A stretch of 64,000 nt of DNA from Sodiomyces alkalinus F11 (taxonomy: Eukaryota > Ascomycota > Sordariomycetes > Glomerellales > Plectosphaerellaceae). Position 1 is the first letter of the stretch; each line of letters opens with the position of its first letter. The notes below the pieces were generated by a model. That model searched no databases. It was given only the letters and a program-made list of their open reading frames with translations, and was not told the origin of the DNA. Positions 10,300 to 22,339 of this stretch are shown here, piece after piece. A program made the position numbers and the translations under genes. The stretch lies in assembly GCF_003711515.1 (NCBI RefSeq), contig NW_021167084.1, positions 1,248,399 through 1,312,398 of the forward strand. Direction: 5' to 3'.

Positions 10300-13200
10300 G
10301 TAAAAGGGATCTAAGTCCGCCCTATTTAACCGTTTAATTTAATTCTATCTTAATTAGTTCCTCGATCCTAATTAGCCGGATCTGATTAATTAGATCTATA
10401 TTTATCGGATCTACTACGCCCTCGGGAGCCTTTATTATAGCCGCTTTAGCGCATTTAATCTCTTTATATAGTCGTTTAGACTACTTAATACGATCCTTTT
10501 AATTAGTTAAATTAAGCTATTACTATAGTCTTTTAATCCCCGCCTCCGGTAGTGCCTTCGTTAATCCGTCCGCGATTATCTCCTTCGTATTAACGTACGT
10601 AACCTTAAAAAGACCTTATTATACTAACTAGCGCGCCTACTAGTTATATATATCGACGTGCTATAGCCTTATCCGTAGGCGTTATGCCTTCTTATTATTA
10701 AGGTTAATAGTCTATTAATTATCGTAGTGTAGCTGCAGCTATTATTAGCCTAGCCGAAGCTCTAAATCCCTTAATATCCGGCTAATAAATAACGTCTTTT
10801 TAGCGGCCTTTATAAGAGCGAGTAATTTTAATTCTATTAACGACGTCGTGATTATCGGTTCTTTACCCGCTTTCTAGTTAACGGTACCGCCAAAAAGCTT
10901 TATCGTATATCCTTACGAACTCTTACGGTCTGGATTATCCCTAAAGGACGCGTCGATTACTATTAGGAAAAGCCTATCCCCGTCGAATTCTAGGTAGTAG
11001 TATCTTATATAGTATAGGAATAGCAGCACTTATTAAGCCCTCTTAAGGTGGTTAGAGGAGGGGTTAACGTTATATTAGGAAAGCTTCGAGTAGGCGAACG
11101 CGATATCGGGTTTTATCACGATAGCGGCGTATAGGATAGAACCGATTATTCCCTAATACTAACGGACCTCGGGAATCAACGCGCGGGTGCCGTCTCGGGG
11201 TATTACCGGCTCCGTAGATAATAGGACTTTTAGTAGTTTTCGGTAGAGTATATCTACGTAGTATTTAACCACGATCTTCTCCACGTAGGAGGACTATAAT
11301 AGCTATAACCTACGGGTGGCTTTATCCCTTAGGACCTTAATTCCTAGGAACTAACGGATTTCTTCGCCTCCTAATAACCTATAGCTTCGTTTAAGGGCAG
11401 CCTTAAGGTTATCGGCGTCCGTCTTACGGTCTTTATAGTATATAAGTTCGATATCGTTAACGTAGAAGAATAGGATTAAACTATCGCAGATTATAATATA
11501 GGGGTTATTAGGGACGGCTATAAAGCCTATCCTCTATAGCGTGCCGCTAAATTCCTCTTACTATAGTAGTGGCAATACCCTTAAACCGAAGAGGGCTTTC
11601 CGTAGTAGTAGGACCTTGCCTGGTACTTTATAGCCTTACGGTATCTTTATAAACACCTTTTCTTTAAGGCTGGCATTAACGAACGCGTTAACGGTATCGA
11701 ACTGCCTTATCTCTAGGTTAAATCGGGCGGCGATCGCTATTAGTATACGGAAAGACCGTGAGGCTAGCGTTACGGCGTAGTTATCTTTAGTCTCTAACCG
11801 TTTTTATGAATCCCCTCGGACTATAAGGCGTGCCTTCTACTTAAGGAGGGTGCCCTCCTGATTAAATTTATAGGTGTATACCTATCTATAGGCGAGGACT
11901 TATTACTTATTAGCCTGATTACCACTTACCTCCTACTAGTAGCCTATCTATCGGTGCCCCTTAAGCTATTCCCCCTCGGCCTATAACCACCGCTCTTATA
12001 ACGGATAGAGACGTATATCGCAGTAGTAGTTTAGTAAAGGCGGGAGATCCTCGCGGGTTATATACGATAGCGATAGCGGCTAGGAGGTATAAGGGGAATC
12101 TATAGCACCGATATCGTCGTCGTTAATAGTTTACTTCCTTATACGTATAGGGTTATAAGTCCTGCTAGCGTTAAAGAACGCCTTTTAGGCGTTATTATTC
12201 TAGACCTTCTCGGTCGTGTATAGACTTACGATAGTTCTCGCGATAGATAGGCGCGCGGGTAATAGGCGTGCGGCCGATAGGAGTATAGCCGACGGGCACC
12301 CCCTAAGGGCACCTATAGCTATCCGTTAGTGGTTATCGTGTTCTTCTACCTTAGCGCCCCTAACCACCGCTAACGCTATAAGGAACGCGCGCGCGGGATC
12401 TTTAGGGAATATTAGAGGCGTGGAAAACGGTTTAAACTTCGTAGTAGTGAACCGTGAAGTGTCCGTAGTAATAGCGGTAGCCTCTCCCGTAATAATAGCG
12501 GTAGCGTTAGAGTTATAAAGATTTAAATCTATAGTCTAGTTATTAGGCTATAGATTTAGAACCTCGTCTATAGTAATAGTAGTGGCCTCTTTTATAGTAA
12601 TAGCGACGGCCTTGCCTTTATCCGTAGTAATAGCGGTAGTATAGTCTTCTTCTATAGTAATAGTAGTATCCGTAGTAATAGCGGTACCCATAGTAATAGC
12701 GGTGTAGTCTATAGTAATAGTAGTGGTCTCTCTCGTAGTAATAGCGATAACCTCGCTTTTATCCGTAGTAATAGCGGTGGCGTAAAAGTCTTTCGACTTA
12801 AGATCTAATACGTCTATAGCTATACCCCTTAATAGTAGCCTATTCGCGGTCGTGGTATAGGTGATACGGATAGATTATAGGCGTTCCCCGATTTCCTCGG
12901 CGGAAGCCATAGCTTATAGCGTTTTAATCCTACCGTTAAATATCTCGTCTTCGTTAAAGACTATATCTCTTATAGTGATAATATCCGTTAGGTGTGGTAG
13001 CTAAATACGGAAGCTATTCGAGGATTAGTATCCGACGTAATAGCCGATCTATGCCTTCGGTTCTAGCCTTTATAGGCGGTTCCTTTTAGCTTAGGTATCG
13101 CGCATTTTTATAAAGGCTTTATAGCCGTAAGCTCGTAGGTGCGTAAGGTTAGGTTAACGGCCGCGTAGGTCTCTATATAGTGTCTTCTAGTCGTTAATAT

Positions 13201-15850
13201 ATCGTGGCGTTCTATTATACAGATACATAGTAGTCTTAAAGATCTTAGGCTAGATAGATATAGACAGATTAGCTCTAATCCTTATAGCCCTCGCCCTTCT
13301 TTTAACGATACCTCTAATCCGTTCTGCCACGCCGTTCTAATCCTATAAATATAATGCCGACGGCTAGCCTTCTACCCCCTTAGCAGCGAGGAAAGTAACG
13401 ACTTCTAGGTGCTAAAATATCTTAGAATCGGCCCGTAGAACGCGTGGCCTAATATCGAATTAGGTCTTAAGTAGGGTCAAAACGTTCTTTAGAGCGTGTA
13501 GGATAGAGCCTTAGTCTCTTCTCTGTAGGTAGTAATCCTATGTATAACCTATATACACGTCTATGACGAATATAATAGACTTATATAGTCCGCCCGCTAA
13601 TTACTCCGCCTCTTCTAGATCGTGAAAATTAATAGCCAGGGCCTCTCCGGGCTTTAACGGGTAAAGGGATAGTATCCGCCGGATCTACGTAGGCACTTAC
13701 GATTACCTATACGCGTTATAGTCCGTTATACGAGGTCCCTTTATCTTTACCCCCTAAATAGCGTCGACGATCTTTACGAGAGTATCGGTGCTATAATGGC
13801 CAAGGCGTTCGTGCTACCGTTATACCGTGGTCTTCTGCGGTTACCGCGGTTATCGTGATCTTCTATACGGGTTATCGCGGGGGTGCCTTACCGAGACCGC
13901 GAACGCGGTGGCGGCCGTGGCTTCCGCGCGCTCGATTATATATTAGCCGTGGATATCTAGTAGCTTATAGATAGGCCGGTTATTAGCGGAGCTGATAATA
14001 GTGTTATTTACGGTATCCTAGCGGTAACCTTATAGACATAGCTAGCGTTCCGAGATGATATTAGTGACGAATTCCTTATAGTATACGATATCACGGAGGC
14101 GTAGTAGCCTTTTCGTGCCCGATAGAAATTATATACGTAGCTTAACGTCTCTGTATCCGAGGATAGGAGCCTTATAAGTACCTACCTAAAGCGTTACTAA
14201 ATTAACCGTGGGTAGTCTAACGGCCGTAAAATAGCCTTGATTATTAAAGATATAGATTAACGATCCTGAGTCTAGGATCGCGTAGTGTGATAGCGCTCTA
14301 GCTTAGTTAATAGAAAGGGATATCCCCTGTTCTTATTATGATCTTAATAGTATTATCGTACGACGACGCGCTAATCCCTAGGTTAGGGGGGCTCTTAGTC
14401 TCCCTATCGCGGTGACGGATAGGTCTTTATAAACTATAGTAAACGTAGTATTATAGAGTTAATCTTCCTGGACTTCCTTTATCTGATTAGCGGTAGTAGC
14501 TACTACTTTCCGCCTTTTCTGTATCGCAGTATCCACGCGGCTTTTAAAACTATAAATACGTATCTTCTTTTCCGCGACCTTTATAATACCTTCACGGCTA
14601 TACCAGGTATAAGGGCGTATATCCGGCCTTATGTACTAATAGGCGGCGGTGGTATAGGTGTTTTCGTATATCTTATAGGGCCTCCTTATTACGGGAGGGA
14701 TAGCCTTTAAGGATATATCGCTACGAGGACGCTTTTTATTATCTTTATTATTAGTAGTAATAGTATCCTTAGTATCGGGGAGGTTCCTAAGGGTGTTAAA
14801 GGTGCCTCTCCTAACTCTAGGCTTTATAGCGGAGGATTATAGGCTCTTTATATTGCTAAGAACCGCCCTTAGAGCCTTTACGAAGTCGTTAATCGTTAGC
14901 TTATTTTCCGTAATCTTATCGTAGTTATTTACTAGGTAGTTATTACTCTATTCCTAGGTAATAGATCTAATAGCTTTTAACGCGTCTTCTGCCTAACAGT
15001 CCGCGCTCAATAACTCTAAAACGCCTGTATATTTATAGTGTATTATCGCTGTTTTCTAGCTTATTATCTAGGCGTCTATATCCTTAGGTATAGCCTTTAT
15101 AGGCGTGGTGTATCGTTAGTATAGGACTAGGGCTTCCTTACGGAGGTCTATAGATATTAGTCCTGCATGCACGTGTAGGAGAGTAATCTAGGCCCGCGGG
15201 TTATTTACGGTATTATCCTATAGCTAGGCGAGGAGGTTATGTAACGTGGTGTACACGGTCCCTTTGATATAGGAGCGTGCCTCATTAAACTCTTTCTACT
15301 ACGCGTTATAGTCTGCCTTCTCCTCGCGGTATATACGGCGATCTTATAGGTAGCGCGTGCGCCCCTTTTTAGAGAGGTTATTAATAGATGTGGGCGTCCT
15401 GGTTATTAGTTTTTTCGTTATAGCCGTAGCCTTCCGGCGAGCGGCCGTGGCGGCGGCGTCCATAGTATCCGTGGCCTTATCGCCCTTTAGCGTGATAGTG
15501 GAAGACGGAGTAGCCGTGACGGTGGTGGCCGTGGCCTCCTCCGTATTAGGGTCCGCGGCGAGGGCTTCGTATTTACGAATATTAGGAGGTATAGGTATAG
15601 GGAGGAGATAGGCGTTAGCCTCCTTATCGCTTAGATTTGGATTAAGGTAGTTATCCTAGTAGGAGGCCGATTTACCGTGTACGGCGCGCTCCTAAACTGC
15701 CTAATCCTTCTAGTTAATAAGGGTAGTAGCGGCCGCCTTCTATTCGGCATTAGATACGTTAGAAGATATCCTTACTAGATTATCGTTTATCGGTTAGTTA
15801 ATTAATAGATAGGTTAATTAGTCTTTTAATTACTCTAATTAGGTCGATAG
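10300..15850 (-). pseudogene. Copia gag-pol relic (protease, integrase, RT, RNase H)
   Basis: Minus-strand translation with stops ignored shows, in order: an aspartic-protease box AILDSGS (about 14295-14240); an integrase zinc region HERLGHYSTDTLVKIVDA (about 13810-13755) and core pieces FVIDVY and RADSKIF ending in QNGVAER-like sequence (about 13650-13310); a repetitive Thr/Ala linker (about 12790-12455); and an RT with FFYVNDI (about 11475-11450), followed by the LGIK box. The gag part lies near 15850-14800 and is too damaged to delimit. One catalytic RT Asp has become Asn, a GAC-to-AAC change. Protease-integrase-RT order is diagnostic of Copia. Confidence 0.85.
12455..12790 (-). repeat. 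Degenerate repeats in the Copia integrase-RT linker
   Basis: About a dozen imperfect copies of a GTAGTAATAGCGGT-like unit (plus strand) are present, spaced roughly 18-35 bp. On the coding strand they give Thr/Ile/Ala-rich repeats. The position corresponds to the variable linker after integrase. Confidence 0.75.
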
Positions 15851-15955
15851 TAGTTATTTAAGAGTGCTTATATAGACGTGATTACTTCTTTATAGTGGAA
15901 TAGGGGTAGCCTTATTAATATCTATCGTTTAGGCGTTATAAACCGGGCTTATAAC

Positions 15956-16239
15956 TATCGTATATTAAATAGGCACTTAAATGATTAACTTAGTAGAGCA
16001 GAAATCTCGTGTGTATGTATTATATTAAGTTATATCTAGGAGAGTCTCTTATACCCTTAATTTAGGTGGTGAAGACTCTGTTATGGGTACTATATTATTT
16101 AGATCCTATCCGGTCTTTTCCGGTATCCACCCTTATTATATCCTGATACCTAAAGTCCCCGATATCCGGAGCCCTTAGTTATAGAGTGGATTCTCCCTGG
16201 ATCCCCTATAGACCATATCGTGGTCCTGCCCATGCGACA
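15956..16239 (-). repeat. Copia LTR (5' LTR of the element)
   Basis: This is the partner of 9899-10182, of equal length. It ends in CGACA and is followed by the GGAAA target duplication at 16240-16244. Confidence 0.9.
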
Positions 16240-16619
16240 GGAAAGACGCCGAAAGGAGTAGCGCACGCAACTTAGGCCCCGTTCGATAATTTTATCAACT
16301 TAGTAAAAACTCACCACGATTTTATAAAAGTAATAATGCTAGCTAAGGCACTATCCTGACGTAGTCGCTTAGCGTTGATATATCTTTTTATATATAAAAT
16401 AAGAGAGTTATATCGGTAAAATATTAAGCCGATCCGTGATACGGGGTATAGTCTTTTAGATATAGGAAACCACCACTTCTTACTATTATAGAATATCACG
16501 ACGACCCTAATATACATCGATATAGCGTCTCTAGGTTCTATTAGTGTGGAGGACATTATATACGGGTCTCTTAGTAATATACCTGATTCGAATAATAACC
16601 GGGTTACGGATAAGGAGTC

Positions 16620-17735
16620 CACCTAAGATACCGTCGATCTAAACGCCTCCAGCGATAGCGACGTATCCGAAAAGGGCATAAATACTTAATATACCACCTT
16701 AGAGGGTGCCTCAGGGCCCGAAGTCGATACGCCTCCGTCTAGTAAAAAGTCTAACCGGGCGGTATAAAAGGACTATATCGAATACCGACTCTTCGAGCTA
16801 TTAATTACTACGCGTTATAATAACGCCCTATTCGCTATAAGTAATAAGAGGTTAGCTAGAAAGCAGATCTTAACCATAATCCTATCTGAAATAAAGGAAG
16901 TATATCCCACGGCTAACCTATCAGTTAACGCGATAATAATAAAGCTTAATCGCACAGAAAAAGAGCTATAAGCAGCCCTAACCCTTATTCATAAGTCCGG
17001 TATTAATAACTACGATAATAAGACCGGTATAATCGATACGACCGATAAGTCATAGGACGTTTTCGAGGCTAAATACGGCGATATCGGCTCGCGTATTCGG
17101 AGGCGCGGAGGCGTGCGATAGATTAATAGCCTATTAAAGCTTATTTAGCCTAATACTATCGCGATAGACTAAAATATCGTTAACGTGTAAAAGCTAGACT
17201 AATAACGTAAGCGTTAGAAATCGGTATTAACGCCGCCGGCTAGTAACCATACTAAGTAGACTAAGCAGTAATAATAGGATGCTAATAATAGTAACGTAAT
17301 AAGCTCGCCTATCCCTTATAACGATATCTTAGATAACGCTCCACGGCGCTACCGTAGGAGGGAAAACGCACCTATAAATCCTCTAATAGCCGGGCTATTT
17401 ACGTTAGCGGCGCGGTAAAACGCGAAGCCGTTTACTAACGCTATTACCGATTATTAGCGTGATTTCTTTAACGAATTAGGCGGCGTTAATAGTATTATTA
17501 TAGTAGGAGAGTTTATTACTTAACACCCTAACCTAGTAACGCTATTTAACGCGTTAAGAAAAGAGGAAAAGAGGGCGTTTTTAAAGAAGTACGGTTTTAT
17601 AAAAATAATAGCTATTTATCGAGGTGGTGGTAATAGTAGTAAAGGTGGTAAAGGTGGTAAGGGTGGTAAGGGTGGTAAGGGTGGTAAGGGTGGTAGCGGC
17701 AGGCGCAGCCTTACGGTGGACCTGGATTCTAACTA
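16620..17735 (+). pseudogene. Harbinger Myb/SANT-like protein relic
   Basis: With RIP-type stops ignored the frame reads through KDYIEYRLFELLITTRYNN and RKQILTIILSEIKEVYP, a trihelix/SANT-like pattern, then an acidic-basic middle. It ends in a Lys-Gly-Gly repeat tail and SLTVDLDSN before a stop near 17735. Harbinger elements need such a Myb-like partner for nuclear import and end binding of the transposase. The start is not certain. Confidence 0.7.
17622..17700 (+). repeat. AAGGGTGGT 9-mer tandem repeat
   Basis: About seven near-perfect units of AA(A/G)GGTGGT follow a short GGT run. In the Myb-like frame they encode a (Lys-Gly-Gly)n tail. The array is G-rich on the plus strand and has escaped visible RIP damage because it contains almost no CpA or TpG. 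Confidence 0.85.
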
Positions 17736-17949
17736 AGCCTTATTTTTACGCGTTTTAATTAGCTAAAGGTGTTTACCGCCTACCTAAATAGGAATAGTAC
17801 GGGGTAGAGCTTTATCTTATCGACTACTCCTGCCTCTTAAGATTAACGTGGTAGTTAATATTATATCGATATTAAGACTCTTTTCTATAATAACCTCTTT
17901 TCTATACCTACTACCACTACTATTCTATCATTTTAGCTATCTGATATCT

Positions 17950-19130
17950 TATTTCCAGTCCACCTTTAGTGCCGATATTATAATCGGCACGCTCCGCGGT
18001 AAGCTATAATAGCTGCTCTTCCTCCTCTTTAGTATACCCTCTAGGCACGGTTATTATTAACGTTATCTGCTAGTTATGTATAGCCCTAATAAAGTTCTAG
18101 ATCCCCGTTACCGCGTACACGATTACGATCTGCTTTTTAAGGCTATATTCGGGTGCTTTTCCGCCGAGGATAAGGAAGGACCTCTTTAGTACCCTAAAAA
18201 CACGCTTAATAGCACTACGGTGGCCTGCGTGGAGGCGGTTAAAGCGCTCCTTTAACGATAGCCGCTTCTATTCTATTTCAGAGAAGTCTTAAAGATAGTA
18301 CCTCTCGCCGTTAAACGGGGTAATAATACCTCATATATCGTTAGTAAACCTACTATCTACGAGGTAGAACCTCCTATCAGGTATATAGAAAGACCCTTAA
18401 GCTAAAGCCTCGCGAAGCAACGATACGTCGTTTATACTCCCCTTAGCCCTAGCTAGGATATACGTGAATAAGAGGCTAAAATCGACTACCGCGAGGATAT
18501 TTTAAGTAAGTTATCCTTTCCAATGATAGAACCGCTATTATATATTAGGTAGCACCCACGCCGCGATATAGGTGCTATCGATTACTCTAATATAACCGTT
18601 AAACTAATTATTACATCGCGATCATTCGACATATCGCGATACATATCGCTATAGAGGGTGCTTAACGTATTCGATATAAAGCCAACGTATCGTATCTAGG
18701 ACCTCGTTAAAGATACGCGATCCCGTATTCAACGATAACTTAAAGCGGCGGTATATATTACACAGGGACACGCTATAACCGATAATATAAAGAAAGAGTA
18801 TAACCTTCTGCGTTTTTATATAGTAAGAGGTCTCTCTAATAGTGCCGTTCGTTATACTCTATCCTATTAAGCGGTGAAATTCGAGCTAACTTAGTCGGAA
18901 TAGATCCCGGAACACGATATTAGAGCCGACTATAACCCCCCTTATGATACTTAACGTGATAGCAGGATTATTCCTAAGATTACGCCAAGAGGTATTTTTA
19001 CGCCCCTAGAGGCGTTATTATACTTCAGGTCGTTAAAGGATTAATATCAGGACTAGTATATCGAGCTCGGGGATAGTATCGTCGTCTTATTAAGTAGCGA
19101 TAGTATCGTTAGCCTTACCACACACGGCGC
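17950..19130 (-). pseudogene. Harbinger DDE (HARBI1-type) transposase relic
   Basis: On the minus strand near 18590-18420 the frame reads VIDSTYIAAWVLP, then FYHWKG, then NILAVVDFSLLFTYILA and KGSINDVSLL. This is the DDE_4 nuclease pattern around the first two catalytic acids (normally GAIDGTHI and VVDFD...G..HD). The first catalytic Asp is still present. Many TAG/TAA codons interrupt the frame. Ends are approximate. Confidence 0.8.
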
Positions 19131-19424
19131 GGCTGATTACGGAGCATATTTTTAGTGGAAAACTGCGTTATTCGTGTGTTTTTTTTCCACTAGGTCCTCC
19201 TATATAAAACCAGCTAATTTAGTGAAAAACTCGAATTAATAGACCCCTGCCTAGCGTGGTACCTAGATAATAGGGGTATAAGAGATGGATGCATAAAAAA
19301 TGCAGTTACACTGAAAATATCATACAAAAGGGGTTCTTATGCCATCGGTGGGTCATGGGTTATGCATTTTTTTGCCAAGTTGGTGGGATTTACTAAGTTG
19401 GAGACGTCGTCGAACGGGGCCTTA

Positions 19425-20433
19425 CGTCTTTCCCCTATTAAAAAAAAATGTCCATTTTCGCAACTTTCGCGTTTTTTAGAAGCGACACGTTGACAATGCA
19501 ATTCATATGATGTCTGTTTGCATTCTCTGATATGCCTCGGCTCGTACAATCGGAGGAAATGAGGGCGGAAACGAAACATGTCTCGCCAGTCAATTTCAAG
19601 GCATGAGACTAACGTGGTAAAGCGGAAGGAAAGTGGGAGCCCGGGAGGTCTGGCTAGAAATCTCCTGTTTCAAACAACGACGATCTCCTTAGTCAGCGCC
19701 TAACGACGAGTCGATAAGATCAATGATAAGATGAAGAGACAACAGGTACAAATCCCGCTTGGGCCCTTGTCCTGATGGAATGATGCGACAACAACGTCTC
19801 AAAAGTTCGGGTTGTACAACGTATAGCAACTCACATGCATTCCATGGTGATCAACAAGTCTCTGACACCACGTACTCTTCGACCTAGGCAACTGAGATCA
19901 AAACTTGGGATGAAAATGAGACCGACTCGCGTAGGAAAAGCAGAAACGAAGGGCTGGCCGCTGGTTTGGGGCTATGGTGCGGCGTGTCCCCCTGGGTCCT
20001 GATCTGTTTGTTGTCGACTCCTTGTTGATCTTCCATATTAAAAAATAGCTCCTCTCTCCCGAGCTTGGCCTTTTACTCTCTCTGTTCTCTAGGCTTGGTG
20101 TTTTCTGGTTCAAGTTTGGTTCTGTGTTTCGATAGTTCTTGCGGGTGTTATACAGTTTTTTTTGTGTTTTTCTTTTGACATTTTACCCCTTTTCCCCTGG
20201 ACTGTTATTTTCCTGAACCAAAGACACAATATTCTGACAGCTGGACTGTACTTGGTCACATTTCCTTTGTTTGCATCATCCCCGTCTCTTCATTTCTTTC
20301 TTCGATTTTGTTTTCAGGTTAGGTTTCCACAGTCCGTGTCTGCAGAGCTGCACCTGAAGAGAGTTGAGTATACTACTCGTGTGCCTGATCTCTGCTCGTC
20401 CTCTCCTTCGTCAGAGCCGACCAGCACTGCACA
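19425..20433. other. Intergenic, promoter side of the proline-rich membrane gene
   Basis: Normal composition returns at the Harbinger edge. No protein-like frame was seen. The 20150-20330 stretch is T/C-rich, as is common in 5' leaders of fungal genes, and leads to the ATG at 20434. Confidence 0.5.
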
Positions 20434-21721
20434 ATGACTCTTCGGTACGCACCCAAGAGCCCATCTTTCGGACCGATTTCGTTCACTGACACCAGATTAT
20501 CACTTCGTTTAAACTAGGCAGCGGCAAGCAAGGAGGACGTCTCCTAAATTTCTCAGCCGCCCTCGGCATGACTTGCCTCGTCGTCAGCTGCCCCCAGGTG
20601 CTCCTCCTGGGGAAAACATCGCGGAATTGAGTGACTCTGACTCGGCATCCGACTCGGAGGATGATCAAACACTGCCCAGTCTGCCCCCATCTCAGACGCC
20701 CCCTTCAACCCCGACAACCCGTCTCCCGTCGCAAGGGACACCTTCTGTGCCTGGGGTGGAGGTTCCGCCTCCTATTGCAGAACCCCCCGCTGGTCAACAG
20801 CCTGCTCCTGAGCAACCTGCGGGAAACTTCCCCGGTGGCGATGCCGATGATGCTCTGCTCCCCCCCATCAGGCCGATCACGACATTCCTCGTCTCGGCAC
20901 CTTCTATCCCAACAGCGACAATCCAACCACCCGCAGCCAACGCCCCGGTCCCCGTAGAACCTACAGCGACAACCTTTCCTTTGCCGCCGGTTGTCGATGT
21001 CAATAGGCCTGTCCCATCTGCCGAGATAGCTCCCCCGACGGGTCTTGTCCCCCCTGGCCCCGCTCCTACTTCCAGCCAGTCACCAGTCACGACCACGGAG
21101 ACCAATGCCGTCCAACCTACGTCTGGGAGCTCGTCTACAACAACAATACCCGACTCGACTTCCATCGCCCCCAATCAAGTATCGTCCAGTCCTACTGGAG
21201 ACGCACAAGGTGCCGATCAGCCATCGACCACACCAGCCCCGACAGGAGGTGACGCCGACCGTGGCGTGGCCGTGGGTATAACGTTTGGAATTATAGGTTA
21301 GTCCTACGTCCATGTCGTCTCTCTCCGCCCCTGAAATATCTCTGCATATTTCGGATCGTCTAATTCGATCTGTTCAGGGATTCTCGCCGTGCTCATCGCC
21401 ATTGGCGTTTTCATCTACAAGAAGATGCACAAGAATAAGCCAGACGTCGAAGCGCCTCCCGTACCCTCTGCTGCTCGACCTCAGTCGATCCGTACATCTC
21501 GTATCATGAGCAGAGTACTCATTGCGCACGACACGGAGCAGAATGATGCGGGTATGACTGGTTACTACAGCGAGAAACAAGGCGAGCCACTTCCGCCTAT
21601 GCCGCAGACTCTCCAGCCTGTCGCCCCAGTGTACGGCAACCACTACCAGGCCTATAGACCAGTGACCTCGAGGGGATTGCCTATAGCCCAGATGGGCCCC
21701 GACGGTAGATACGTCGGGTGA
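20434..21721 (+). CDS. Proline/Ser/Thr-rich single-pass membrane protein, function unknown
   Basis: Three exons (20434-20444, 20518-21296, 21378-21721) close in phase to 377 aa. Exon 1 is only 11 bp (Met-Thr-Leu plus two bases). Residues 1-30 are basic without a hydrophobic signal. A short acidic Ser-Asp cluster (SDSDSASDSEDD) follows, then about 200 residues rich in Pro, Thr, Ser and Ala, likely O-glycosylated if extracellular. One membrane helix follows (about 253-277, VAVGITFGIIG joined across intron 2 to ILAVLIAIGVFIY), then KKMHKNK and a ~90-residue cytosolic tail with Tyr/Pro-rich end. The layout resembles fungal wall-stress-sensor-like or mucin-like proteins, but I see no WSC or other domain. 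The micro-exon start is supported by phase and splice consensus only. Confidence 0.7.
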
Positions 21722-22339
21722 TGATCGTGAGACTGTCACTCTGCGGTAGTTGCTGGTGGCGAAATGGGAGAGTGTCATGGTACACGCACGGTTTGACGCT
21801 ATCGGTATGCGTCCGCTTTGTGTGTCTTACCCTGTGGTCATGAATTGGCATCCCGTCACTACCGTTATATCGCAGAAATAGCTGTCTAAGAACGGAGGTC
21901 CAGGGGGCTCGACGTGCGAGTTCTTGACATGTTTCTGCTTCACTCGGCTTCCGTCTGTGACTTGTATTGTGGGATACCCCTGAGCCCTCTGGACTTGCAT
22001 GGAAGACGACAATCTCATTCACTTTCTGAGCACTAAGACAGGATGTGGAATGATAGATAAACATTTGTCAGGGAGACGAAGAATTTATCAACTCAAAGAG
22101 AGAAGTTTGACACATGGTTAGAGGCAGAGGCAGAGGCATTGACATTTTTTACGACACGGAGAGACTTTCACTAAAAAGAAGAAACTCAGAAAGGGGAGAG
22201 AAACTCGTTAAGGCCGATGGACATTTCGAGAGAGAACTAGTTGCCCAGAAGAGAACAACGAGACCGGCGTTGTCACGGCCAGGGGCTACAACAAAGGCGG
22301 GATAGGCATGTGGCATACAGTGCCCAATTCTTCCACCAC
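21722..22339. other. Convergent intergenic region
   Basis: This is the shared 3' region of the proline-rich protein gene (plus) and the pectate lyase gene (minus). No gene-like frame. Confidence 0.5.

Larger units (their letters stand above)
9899..16239 (-). mobile_element. Complete Ty1/Copia LTR retrotransposon, RIP-damaged
   Basis: The element is 6341 bp and is bounded by two 284-bp direct repeats and a 5-bp target duplication GGAAA (9894-9898 and 16240-16244). The undamaged LTR ends are TGTCG...CGACA (the left start now reads TATCG and the right end CGACA). Reading is on the minus strand: the polypurine tract AAGGGGG abuts the left (3') LTR. Domain order on the minus strand is protease, integrase, reverse transcriptase, RNase H, which is Copia order. 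All frames carry many TAG/TAA codons at sites expected from CpA-to-TpA change, and the RT box reads YVNDI rather than YVDDI. It is therefore dead. Confidence 0.93.
16275..19421. mobile_element. PIF/Harbinger DNA transposon, RIP-damaged
   Basis: The element is 3147 bp. It begins GGCCCCGTTCGA and ends TCGAACGGGGCC, a perfect 12-bp terminal inverted repeat. A weaker match continues inward (CAACTTAGTAAA occurs near both ends). It is flanked by the 3-bp duplication TTA (16272-16274 and 19422-19424), the PIF/Harbinger signature. Two converging relic genes sit inside: a Myb/SANT-like protein on the plus strand and a DDE transposase on the minus strand, the usual two-gene plan of Harbinger elements. 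Both are full of RIP-type stops. Confidence 0.92.

Noticed and set aside
9899..19421. CRISPR array or prophage explanation for the repeats
   Set aside because: The window is eukaryotic (introns, LTR elements, RIP); the repeats have no spacer structure.
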